A stretch of DNA of 32,485 nucleotides from NCBI GenBank assembly GCA_029936485.1, contig JAPYSM010000007.1, forward strand, positions 1 to 32,485. The letters are read 5' to 3'. The translations under genes and the position numbers were made by a program. Shown one piece after another: positions 18,864 through 27,915 of the stretch. Source of the DNA: Dehalococcoidia bacterium (GTDB lineage: Bacteria; Chloroflexota; Dehalococcoidia; Lucifugimonadales; Lucifugimonadaceae). Positions within the stretch are counted from its first letter, which is position 1. The number at the start of each line of letters is the position of its first letter. A model generated the notes under the pieces. That model was not told the DNA's origin, did no database searches, and saw nothing but the letters and a program-made list of their open reading frames with translations.

Positions 18864-19441
18864 TGGGAACTCCGAATCGGGCTGGAACCGGTGGGCGGGA
18901 TTGATGAATTCGACCGGCATATCCAGTGATGGCATGCCGATAGAGTCCCGGAACGGTCCCATAGCGAACAGGGACAGATCAGAGAACGATCAGATCCTCG
19001 CGCAATTCTCAGGTATTAATGTTTGGACCTCGTCATCTTTGGCAAAATTAGACTTAGGTCTCGCCGGGAGGTCCGTCGTCTGGTAACCTCGAAGCAACGC
19101 AATTGGAGTCGCGGACAGACTCCTTGAGAGGTACCTTTCCCCATCAGTCGCAGAGATACAAATCTCATTTATGAACTGCCGGTTCGCCCGGCCCTGCGAC
19201 TTCCCCCTCAACCACCCGACCAACTCAATCGTCTTGACCTTAATCTGGCAAGCGATTTTAGCTCTGATCGCCTCCCGATTAATGAGGCGGTTCGGCCGAG
19301 AAATTCTTTGCCCGGGGCTCACCCGGCACGGGTATGGGATTTCTGGGACCCGGGGCCCCTCGGAATTCCGGGGATGCTGAGTTCTGCCCTTCTATCTATC
19401 CCTCTTAGTTCTGAAATCCCTGTATTCAAGGAGGCACGACC

Positions 19442-21145
19442 TTGACCCAGTACGTGTTCGTCACTGGTGGCGTCGTTAGCTCTCTTGGAAAGGGCATCGT
19501 CGTTGCATCTGTCGGGAGAATGCTCAAGAGCCGCGGCGCCACGATCGCCGTGATGAAGCTGGACCCTTACCTCAACGTTGATCCCGGGACGATGTCGCCC
19601 TATCAGCACGGCGAGGTGTATGTGACCGGGGACGGCTCCGAAACGGACCTGGATCTCGGCCACTATGAACGGTTCATCGACCTCGAATTGACGTCGATTT
19701 CCAACGTGACTGCCGGCCAGATCTACTCTGACGTCATTGCGCGGGAACGGAACGGCCGCTATCTCGGCGGGACGATCCAGACCGTCCCGCACGTCACCAA
19801 CCTTATTAAGGAACGCATCCACCAGCTCGCCGACGAGACCGGAGCAGATGTTGCAGTTATCGAGGTCGGGGGGACGGTGGGTGACATCGAAGGGTTGCCA
19901 TTCCTTGAGGCTATCCGGCAGATGCGGAACGACGTCGGCCGTGACAATGCCACTTATGTCCATCTCACCCTGTTGCCGTACCTCGGGTCTACGGGGGAGT
20001 TGAAGACCAAGCCGACACAGCACAGCGTTCAGGCGTTGCGAGGCATCGGCATACAGCCGGACGCCATCATTTGCAGAAGCGACTTTGATGTTGACCTGGG
20101 TCTGCGGGAGAAAATATCACTCTACTGTGACGTGCCGACAGAGGCGGTCATTGGGTTGGAAACCCTGGACACGGTGTACGCCGTACCCCTTAGCCTGGAA
20201 GAATCAGGATTTGGCGATTTCCTTGCGGACCGACTCGGCATTACGGCCAATCCCGATCTTTCGGCATGGTCCGACATGGTCGATAAGCTTCGCGACCCAA
20301 AGCGGACGGTCAGGGTTGCTATCGTAGGGAAGTATGTCGAGCTCCCGGACTCTTACCTCTCTGTGATAGAGGCGCTTCGCCACGCCGCCCTCGCCCACGA
20401 CTGCCAGGTCGTGATCGATTGGGTCAAGGCGGAGGATATTGAAGCGTTTGGCGCTGACCATGTGCTCAACCGGGCTTCGGGGATCATAGTCCCGGGCGGT
20501 TTTGGCGAACGAGGTGTTGAGGGAATGGTCTCGGCCGCGCGTTACGCACGCGAGCGCGGGATTCCGTACCTCGGACTCTGTCTGGGTATGCAGGTGATGG
20601 TGATCGAGTTCGCGAGGTCCGTTCTCGGATTGCAAGACGCCAACTCTGCGGAGTTTGACCCCGGCTCCCAAAACCATGTGATCGCGTATATGCCGGGGCA
20701 GGAGGAACTTGGCGAAACAGGGGGGACGATGCGGCTCGGTCTGTACCCGTGCACCCTGACCGCCGGAACGATTGCCGCGAACGCGTACGGTGCAGAGTAT
20801 GTCAATGAACGACACCGGCATCGCTACGAGATGAATAATGATTACCGGGAACGGTTGAACGATGCCGGACTCATATCTAGCGGTACCGCACCCGATGGCT
20901 CCCTCGTTGAGATCAGTGAGGTGGAGGGGCATCAGTTTATGGTCGGCTCGCAGTTTCATCCGGAGTTTGCGTCCCGGCCAGACCGCCCCCACCCGTTGTT
21001 CCGCGAATTCCTAGGCGCCGCCGTCGACACGCTGCGCGAGGGCGCGCAGCACGCAATGCCTCTTGACGAATCAAGTGACGCATCTGGTGACGAAAGTGGC
21101 TTGGCTTCGTCCGAGATTATTGCGAGATCCGGGATCTCTGGTTAA
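19442..21145 (+). CDS. pyrG: CTP synthase
   Basis: YVFVTGGVVSSLGKGIVVASVGRMLKSRGATIAVMKLDPYLNVDPGTMSPYQHGEVYVTGDGSETDLDLGHYERF; GATase motif GLCLGMQ. TTG start preceded by AAGGAGG. Confidence 0.97.
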   Translation: MTQYVFVTGGVVSSLGKGIVVASVGRMLKSRGATIAVMKLDPYLNVDPGTMSPYQHGEVYVTGDGSETDLDLGHYERFIDLELTSISNVTAGQIYSDVIARERNGRYLGGTIQTVPHVTNLIKERIHQLADETGADVAVIEVGGTVGDIEGLPFLEAIRQMRNDVGRDNATYVHLTLLPYLGSTGELKTKPTQHSVQALRGIGIQPDAIICRSDFDVDLGLREKISLYCDVPTEAVIGLETLDTVYAVPLSLEESGFGDFLADRLGITANPDLSAWSDMVDKLRDPKRTVRVAIVGKYVELPDSYLSVIEALRHAALAHDCQVVIDWVKAEDIEAFGADHVLNRASGIIVPGGFGERGVEGMVSAARYARERGIPYLGLCLGMQVMVIEFARSVLGLQDANSAEFDPGSQNHVIAYMPGQEELGETGGTMRLGLYPCTLTAGTIAANAYGAEYVNERHRHRYEMNNDYRERLNDAGLISSGTAPDGSLVEISEVEGHQFMVGSQFHPEFASRPDRPHPLFREFLGAAVDTLREGAQHAMPLDESSDASGDESGLASSEIIARSGISG

Positions 21146-21585
21146 AGGATTACAGGAACGTTGTGATATAGTCGCGGCAGTTGCCTATCGTGAATGAGAT
21201 CGATAAGGCACATCGGTCGGGACTGCCGGCCTTCCCGCCCATGGGCACCTCCCGGAACTTGTCTGCGCAGATCATAAATCTGTATTGCGGACGTCGCTGA
21301 ACTTCAGCGGGTTAACCGGTCAAGAGGCAGATTTTTCGCAGGGCAAGCGACGGACATACGGCGTTCGGTAAACACAGGCCGGCTCCCCGGAGATCCACTC
21401 TTAAGAGACTCCGTCCCAACACTTTTCTAATAGATCACTACGAATCCAGCGCAAACAGGCGCCGGGCTGGTTGGCATTGCACCCATCCACCACGACGACT
21501 GTCGATTACGCCGGTTATACACAAGACGCGTTTGTCGTCTCACACCCTCGCCTCTGTATAGAAGGCACAACATGGAGGAACTAAT

Positions 21586-22983
21586 CTGACTACGCAGAGC
21601 CAGTCACGCAGCAGGCGCCGCCGGTCATCGCACCGCGGCCGTCGTTCAAACGGCCGCGGCCGTGGAACACCGGCGGGGTTGCCCCAAGATATCCAGTACG
21701 ACGACGGTGGTTCGCAACTCGGCAACGTTGGTGCGATGTCGATGGACCAACTCCGGTCCCGGGCGCTTGAGTTAACCCTTAGGAACGGAATTCCGAAAAA
21801 ACGGTCGGACCTGGTTCTCCAGATCTTGGCCCGTCATGCTGAAGAAGCAGACCAGCTTCTGGGTATGGGCGTACTCGAAGTAAGCGGAGACGGCCACGGC
21901 TTCCTCCGGCAACCGACCGGTGGAGGGCGGGAATCCGACCCCGAGGTATATGTATCCCCCGCGCAGATTCGGCGATTCGGCCTTAGGCCGGGTGACCAGG
22001 TCGCCGGTGAGGTCCGTGCCCCTAAAGAAGGGGAGCGTTTCTACGCACTGATCCGGGTGGAGGTCGTTAACGGCCTGGACCCGGAGTCGACCCTGAAGAG
22101 ACCCAAGTTTGAGTCACTAACCCCGATCTTCCCGGACGAGATTATCAAACTTGAGACCACGCCGAAGAACATGGCGACACGGCTAATCGATCTTGTAGCT
22201 CCCATCGGCATGGGCCAGCGCGGCATGATCGTTGCACCGCCGAAAGCCGGTAAGACCATCCTGCTAAAGCAGATTGCAGAAGGGATCACTGCCAACAACC
22301 CGGGCGTGAGCCTCATCGTGGCTCTGGTTGGTGAGCGACCGGAAGAGGTCACAGACATGCGGCGGTCTATCGAGGGTGAAGTGTTTAGTTCCACCTTTGA
22401 CGAGCCGCCGGCAGACCACACCCGGGCTGCCGAGGCTGCACTGGCTCGTGCCAAGCGGTTGGTCGAGGCCGGCGAGGATGTCGTCATTCTTGTTGACAGC
22501 CTCACCAGGCTCGCCCGTGCTTACAATCTGTCCGTTCCGGGAAGCGGGAAGACGCTGTCCGGTGGAATGGACCCGGTCGCCCTGTATCCACCGAAGGGAT
22601 TCTTTGGCGCGGCCAGGAATTGCGACGAGGCCGGGAGCCTTACGATTCTGGCAACGTGTTTGATAGACACCGGCAGCCGATTGGACGACCTGATCTATGA
22701 AGAGTTCAAGGGGACCGGGAACATGGAGCTACACCTGAGTCGAGTGCTCGCCGAGCGACGTGTTTACCCTGCCATCGACATCCAGCGCAGCGGTACCCGC
22801 CATGAAGAGCTGCTGCTGTCAGAGCAAGATCTGCGACAGATCTGGCTCCTCCGCCGAATGGTGTCGATAATCGCCTCGGATTCCGGCGGTGATAACACTG
22901 CCGGTACGGAGCGGGTTATCGAGCGTATGTCCAAAACACAGGACAACCAGGAGTTCCTGGCTTCCATCAATAAGGTGGGGTAA
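21586..22983 (+). CDS. rho: Transcription termination factor Rho (probable CTG start)
   Basis: ...LVAPIGMGQRGMIVAPPKAGKTILLKQIAEGITANNPGVSLIVALVGERPEEVTDM...LVDSLTRLARAYN...GSLTILATCLIDTGSRLDDLIYEEFKGTGNMEL. GGAGG (21574-21578) lies 7 nt before in-frame CTG (21586), giving the Arg-rich N-terminus (L/M)TTQSQSRSRRRRSSHRGRRSNGRGRG. ORF-track start is TTG 21679. Confidence 0.93.
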   Translation: MTTQSQSRSRRRRSSHRGRRSNGRGRGTPAGLPQDIQYDDGGSQLGNVGAMSMDQLRSRALELTLRNGIPKKRSDLVLQILARHAEEADQLLGMGVLEVSGDGHGFLRQPTGGGRESDPEVYVSPAQIRRFGLRPGDQVAGEVRAPKEGERFYALIRVEVVNGLDPESTLKRPKFESLTPIFPDEIIKLETTPKNMATRLIDLVAPIGMGQRGMIVAPPKAGKTILLKQIAEGITANNPGVSLIVALVGERPEEVTDMRRSIEGEVFSSTFDEPPADHTRAAEAALARAKRLVEAGEDVVILVDSLTRLARAYNLSVPGSGKTLSGGMDPVALYPPKGFFGAARNCDEAGSLTILATCLIDTGSRLDDLIYEEFKGTGNMELHLSRVLAERRVYPAIDIQRSGTRHEELLLSEQDLRQIWLLRRMVSIIASDSGGDNTAGTERVIERMSKTQDNQEFLASINKVG

Positions 22984-23540
22984 TTGAGATGGGTGTAAAT
23001 CGCCCATCCTCGAAGATAGCGATTAACTGCAATGCTGCTGGTCTCTGAGGATATGGCAGCATTGCATGGTTAACGTATCCACGATGCACCAGTCGCCAAC
23101 TGCGGACAATACGAACCCAAAATGCGACTCTCGCGCCCCAAAAGTCGTTGACACAGATCTGTTCCCACACGTACTCTTGCTTCTGCATGACAATCGAGGC
23201 AGGAACTCTGTAGATTGGCTTCATCCGTTACCGGGTAAGAGTGCTGAAATCAAGTCCGAAACGCACAGTTTGTCGCGCTTGGGGCTTCTTGACAGCCTCT
23301 TGATCGGAGTGTAAGAATCCATCTGTTCGGCTCCAGTCCCGGGAGTCCGCGCGTACATGTACGCGTTTTCCATGTGAAGTATTGGGACGTTTACACGGGC
23401 CGGCGCCGTCGATACTAGAGACGGAACGATCCTGTGGAGGAAAGTTTTTAATCTTGGGATCACGGCGAGGCCTAGACCCACAGGCAGAGAATTCTGCCAG
23501 CGGTGGTCAGAAACGCGAAAGTCATAGGGGGACAAGGAAC

Positions 23541-26426
23541 GTGAATCTTTCGGTGAAATTGATAACCGCAATGGCGGCATTCGTGCTGCTGGTTGTGGGG
23601 TTAGTAGCCCTGACATCTTCAGGGTCGACAGCGCGTGCTGCGGTAGACGCTAATGTCTACACGGCAAACGAGTGGTCGAAACTAACAAACGACCCCACGC
23701 CAATAACTGGCTATAAATACGCTGGTGCAAGTAAATCCGTTTACACCACATTCGTGGAAGTAACCGGCATACTAAATACGGCCGACCAGAACACAATTCA
23801 GACATCCAGTGACTTGCTGACTGTCTTTGTTGAGGATGCTGATCTCAATGTGGCGGTCCCGAAGTCGAAGACAACCGCTGGTACGACGACCAATATCGGA
23901 AACACTCAGACGGTTGTTCTCTCGGCTGCTGAGAGCCCGATTGTCGACAGTGACGGCGACGGCAGCATTTTGGACGACATTACGCTGATCAATCCGGACA
24001 CTGGTACTGCTTCAGCAACCATGTTCACACTGCAAAGTGCGTTCGCTGGTACTGCGTCAGTCGTTGGTTCGATCACTGTTACGCAGACTGTTGCGAATAC
24101 TTTGGACACAAACGTTGCCCTTGCATGGAACACCAGCGCGGTCAACACGGCTGAAGTTATTGTCAAAACGACCCAGGACACGACTGGTAAGACCTTTACT
24201 GTCACCGAGACAGGTCCGAGCACGGGTGTCTTCAAAGGCAGTATTAAGCTGATCGACATTCAGGACGCTGCCCCTGTATGGGCCGATTCGCCGTCCGGCG
24301 AGATCGCCATCCAGAGTGGCGGCATTGCAACAGCGACGTTCTCTGACGTCTCACCTAAAGCTGGTGGCTCAGCAAAGAGTGTCACATCGACCGCAACTGC
24401 TGAGACAGGCGCCCCGTTGGTTACCCTTACGGGACCTGCGGATGCCAGTGCGACTCAGGTACGGCGACCTGCATTTGCGGGTTCCGTGACTGAGACGACC
24501 TCAGGTCTAGACATCAGTGGCATCCTTGTCTACATCGACAACACTGACGATGCCACCAACACTACTGTTGTTCCTGCAACCAAAGGTGGCACGGTTGACG
24601 ACTACGCGCCGACAACACCTGCAGGGTCTGTCGACGGTGTATCCAGTTCAACGTTTACGTTTACGCCTTCGGCTGACATACCGTCTGGTTACTCCGGCAC
24701 GACCGAAAGTCACATTGTTGACTGGCAGGTTCAGGCGAGTGACCTCGCGGGTAACATCGGTTGGAGCGACTCGAGTTCAACGGTCGCGAACGTTGCAGGA
24801 CGAGGCCAGCCGACCACAGTAAAAATTGACCGTACCCTGCCCGCGATGACGACCGCTTACACCGGTTTCTGGCTGGACAACACGCTCGCTACTGGGGTTC
24901 GCAAGACCGACACTGCTACGTCGCTTGAAATTAACTTCAACGACGACATGGACCCCGCGACGATCCAGGCAACTGACTTTACAGTTGCAGGTAACACGGT
25001 TACCGCAGCTGAAGTTGGAGGCAAAGGGTTCAAAGACCGTGTGTTCCTGACGCTTGGAACAGCCCTTGCGACCAGCGCCACGCCGAAGGTCACGATCGTT
25101 AGTTCGATCTCTGATGTTGCGGGCAACACAACGTCCACAGGCAACGTCGCGAAAGCCAAGGACGCTCTTGCTCCGAACATCACCGTTGTACTGTCTGGTG
25201 GCTCGTCCGCTACGGCACCGACAACGTTGACCAAGAAAGCAATGACCATCACGATCACTTCGGACGAGGCACTGTCCGCTGATCCTGTCGTGTCGATTTA
25301 CACGGCGGCTACGACTGGTACAGCTGAAGGTACGGTAGCTGCCGTCAACCAGGGCGGTAACGTTTGGATCGCATCCTTTACCGGTAGTTCCTACCTTGGA
25401 ACTGGCCAAACGGGTGTGAAAAAATCCGTCTACGTGACCACGTCGGACAAATCAGTAACGGTTAGCCAATCCGGCGCCACAGTTGACAGTGACACAGTAG
25501 TTCCATCCACGGTAACCGTGGGTGCGGCTATCGACGGCAAGAAAGGCACTGGTACTACCGGTGCACTGGTGTTCACCCTGGACAAGACAGCGCCGGTATT
25601 GACGGTCTCTCCGTCCGGCTCGACGTCCGATGCCAGTCCGTTTGTTCGCTGGGCCTTCGGTGAGGTAGTCACGGTCTCGAAGGCTGAGTTCGGTCTTTCG
25701 GCCGGAACCTTGGCAGACGTGACCACGGAGCTCGGTACAAGCGACTCGAAGACGTACATCCGAGCGACGGACAGCCTTGCCCTTGGCCTATACAAGGCCA
25801 AAGGTACGGCGACAGACTTGGCTGGTAACAAGGCCACTGGCCTGAGCGGCACGTTTACGATTGCGAAACGTACAGAGTTCAAACTGTCAGTGTTACCGGG
25901 TACGACCCTAGTGTCGTTCCCGTTGAACCCTGCCGACACGAGCATCAATGCGGTGTTCGACAAGGCCGGAATCGTCTCGGTGTCCTCTTACGACTCGGCG
26001 GCTGGAACGTTCTCCAGTGCCGTACGTGACGCGGAGACCGACGTCCTGGCAGGCGACCTTGTGAGCATCGAAAGTGGAGTCGGCTACGTAGTGGTAGCGG
26101 ATGCGGTCTCGGCCCTTGTGGTCCCGATCCCGTCCCTCACCGCTTCGTCGATTCCGCCGACCATTGCTGTGGCAAAGGGTTGGAGTCTTGTTGGAGTGAC
26201 CGACGTCACGGGGGACGCCACTGGCGCCCTGCGACAGCCGGGTAGCACCATCAACACTTCGGCGCTGTACTTCCCAGCCAAGGTCACCCAGGTTTACTCC
26301 TGGAACGCGACCTCGAAGACTTGGCAGGCACTGTCGACTCGACCAGGAGGAGATGGTGGCGCTAACGTGATCTCTGGGGAAGCCTACTGGGTATACGCCT
26401 CGGCAGACGACGTGATCGTCCCGTAG
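23541..26426 (+). CDS. Large secreted cell-surface protein with repeated Ig-like domains (S-layer/adhesin-like)
   Basis: GTG start with a GGGGGACAAGGA leader; signal peptide (M)NLSVKLITAMAAFVLLVVGLVALTSSGSTARAA; repeated Ig-like strands (TGPADASAT.., SDVAGNTTSTGN, TDLAGNKATGLSG) and a C-terminal 'GWSLVGV..W....YWVYAS' module. Confidence 0.75.
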   Translation: MNLSVKLITAMAAFVLLVVGLVALTSSGSTARAAVDANVYTANEWSKLTNDPTPITGYKYAGASKSVYTTFVEVTGILNTADQNTIQTSSDLLTVFVEDADLNVAVPKSKTTAGTTTNIGNTQTVVLSAAESPIVDSDGDGSILDDITLINPDTGTASATMFTLQSAFAGTASVVGSITVTQTVANTLDTNVALAWNTSAVNTAEVIVKTTQDTTGKTFTVTETGPSTGVFKGSIKLIDIQDAAPVWADSPSGEIAIQSGGIATATFSDVSPKAGGSAKSVTSTATAETGAPLVTLTGPADASATQVRRPAFAGSVTETTSGLDISGILVYIDNTDDATNTTVVPATKGGTVDDYAPTTPAGSVDGVSSSTFTFTPSADIPSGYSGTTESHIVDWQVQASDLAGNIGWSDSSSTVANVAGRGQPTTVKIDRTLPAMTTAYTGFWLDNTLATGVRKTDTATSLEINFNDDMDPATIQATDFTVAGNTVTAAEVGGKGFKDRVFLTLGTALATSATPKVTIVSSISDVAGNTTSTGNVAKAKDALAPNITVVLSGGSSATAPTTLTKKAMTITITSDEALSADPVVSIYTAATTGTAEGTVAAVNQGGNVWIASFTGSSYLGTGQTGVKKSVYVTTSDKSVTVSQSGATVDSDTVVPSTVTVGAAIDGKKGTGTTGALVFTLDKTAPVLTVSPSGSTSDASPFVRWAFGEVVTVSKAEFGLSAGTLADVTTELGTSDSKTYIRATDSLALGLYKAKGTATDLAGNKATGLSGTFTIAKRTEFKLSVLPGTTLVSFPLNPADTSINAVFDKAGIVSVSSYDSAAGTFSSAVRDAETDVLAGDLVSIESGVGYVVVADAVSALVVPIPSLTASSIPPTIAVAKGWSLVGVTDVTGDATGALRQPGSTINTSALYFPAKVTQVYSWNATSKTWQALSTRPGGDGGANVISGEAYWVYASADDVIVP

Positions 26427-26451
26427 CGGGAAACCCTTAACCGGGAATCAG

Positions 26452-26495
26452 ACATACCCCCCTTCCCTTAATTGGGGAGGGGGGTATGTGTTTTT
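26452..26495 (+). terminator. Strong intrinsic terminator
   Basis: 16-bp stem ACATACCCCCCTTCCC / GGGGAGGGGGGTATGT (one G-T wobble), loop TTAATT, then GTTTTT. Confidence 0.85.
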
Positions 26496-26511
26496 CTGGG
26501 GTGTACGTAAA
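26484..26511 (+). promoter_or_regulatory. Leader element copy 1 (duplicated upstream of both secreted paralogs)
   Basis: GTATGTGTTTTTCTGGGgtGTACGTAAA, 34 nt before the ATG at 26546; 26/28 identical to 27855-27882. Confidence 0.6.
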
Positions 26512-26545
26512 AAGCTGGTGCCAAACACAAATGGCAGGAAGAAAC

Positions 26546-27694
26546 ATGAACACTCGGGCTCTGGTTGCGTTGTTTTTGATAGCCGTACTGGCGGGACTGA
26601 CCGCGTTAGGCTCATCGTCGGTAGGGGCTCAACCCCCAAGCCTTGCATTCACCCTGTATCAGGGCTGGGTGACGGTAGCGGGTGAGCCGGCTGAGGATGG
26701 CCTTGAGATCAAAGCACGCGTCGTAGGAACGTCATATGTGTCCGGTGCAGTCCAGACCAGTGGCGGGCGTTACATCGTGTTGAAAGTTGGACCAGTGGAG
26801 GGGGCCAACGGCGGCAAGTTAGAGTTCATCCTTGAAGACCAAATTGTTGCCACGACTCAGGACACTTACGCTTTACCGAACTGTGGTGCGGATCCATGCC
26901 CGGCGTCGCGGGTGTTTGACATTAATTTCAGCACTGGACCTGTTCCTCCTACACCCGTTCCAAGCCTTCCCGCTAGATATTCGGGATTTATTTCAGCCGA
27001 CGGCCAAACACCTCCGGACTCTGCACCATTTACAGTTCGGATTGGACCTGATTACGAGGTGACGGACGGAAGGCTGGTGGGTGGAGACTTCTCGGTTATT
27101 GTGGATCCGAAAGATATTTCTCTTTCCGGAACTCCGGTTGAATTCTTCCTATACAACGTGAAGGCGTCTCAGAGTGTGACGTATCAACCGGGTGCGATAG
27201 TAGGGGATCTGTGGCTCACGTTTGCGGGGGTTCCGACTCCTATCCCGGTTTCGACTGCGACCCCGGAACCCACGGCTGAGCCGACTGTGGCTCCCACGGC
27301 TGTCCCGACTCCGGTTTCGACCGCCGCTCCCACGGCTGTTCCGACTCCGGTTTCAACGGTGGCTCCTACGGCTGTCCCGACCCCGGTTCCGACCGTTGCT
27401 CCTGCGGCTGTCCCGACTCCGGTTTCGACCGTGGCTCCTACGGCTGTTCCGACTCCGGAATTGGTGAGCAGTGTTCCTGATTTTGATGAGGTGATGGACA
27501 ATGTTTTTGAGGCCGATGCCGCGGCCCAGGACCAGTTTTTCGATGGAATACGAGACGAACAAAAGGAGGGCGGACTCTGTGCGGCGAACCCTGGAGGCCC
27601 GGCGTCTCCCGGACAACTAGGATTGATACTGTCTCCGCTCGGGCTTGCACTCTGGTTACGCATTAAGCGCTACCGTATCCGCACAGTTGACTAG
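26546..27694 (+). CDS. Secreted protein: signal peptide, two related beta-type domains, Thr/Pro stalk, C-terminal Cys-hydrophobic-Arg sorting-like tail
   Basis: MNTRALVALFLIAVLAGLTALGSSSVGAQPPSLAFTLYQGWVTVAGEPAEDGLEIKARV...PTAVPTPVSTVA repeats...EGGLCAANPGGPASPGQLGLILSPLGLALWLRIKRYRIRTVD. Confidence 0.8.
   Translation: MNTRALVALFLIAVLAGLTALGSSSVGAQPPSLAFTLYQGWVTVAGEPAEDGLEIKARVVGTSYVSGAVQTSGGRYIVLKVGPVEGANGGKLEFILEDQIVATTQDTYALPNCGADPCPASRVFDINFSTGPVPPTPVPSLPARYSGFISADGQTPPDSAPFTVRIGPDYEVTDGRLVGGDFSVIVDPKDISLSGTPVEFFLYNVKASQSVTYQPGAIVGDLWLTFAGVPTPIPVSTATPEPTAEPTVAPTAVPTPVSTAAPTAVPTPVSTVAPTAVPTPVPTVAPAAVPTPVSTVAPTAVPTPELVSSVPDFDEVMDNVFEADAAAQDQFFDGIRDEQKEGGLCAANPGGPASPGQLGLILSPLGLALWLRIKRYRIRTVD
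27285..27458 (+). repeat. Imperfect ~36-bp tandem repeat encoding (APTAVPTPVSTV)n
   Basis: About 5 units of gtggctccyacggctgtyccgactccggtttcgacc visible in the sequence, all in frame. Confidence 0.85.
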
Positions 27695-27854
27695 CGCGGG
27701 GCCAGGACGGTCTCGTAACCGTCGGGAGAATCTTGAGCAGCAAGAACTTGAGGAGGCCAACAACAGGGCTTGTCTTAGGTTCCTTGACTTGACGTGACGA
27801 GCTTATTTTCGGCGATTACCGAGTCAATCTGCGCGTAATCAGAAACTCTTTCTC

Positions 27855-27882
27855 GTATGTGTTTTTCTGGGCGGTACGTAAA
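27855..27882 (+). promoter_or_regulatory. Leader element copy 2
   Basis: GTATGTGTTTTTCTGGGcgGTACGTAAA, 33 nt before the ATG at 27916. Confidence 0.6.
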
Positions 27883-27915
27883 CTGGTCCGAGTTGGTCAC
27901 TGTTCAGGAGTCATC

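Noticed and set aside
18990-19322. 110-aa - strand ORF in the pyrG upstream intergenic region
   Set aside because: No recognisable domain or convincing SD; overlaps the likely pyrG promoter/leader (TTGACC-N17-TTTAGC near 19234-19262).
20204-20992. 262-aa - strand ORF antisense to pyrG
   Set aside because: pyrG is unambiguous; the antisense frame lacks recognisable domains.
27285-27458. CRISPR-like periodic repeat
   Set aside because: Units are contiguous 36-bp in-frame coding repeats with no unique spacers.
27184-27663. 159-aa antisense ORF with GVGTAVGATVETGVGTAAGATV repeats
   Set aside because: Periodicity is simply the reverse complement of the 36-bp Thr/Pro-coding repeat.
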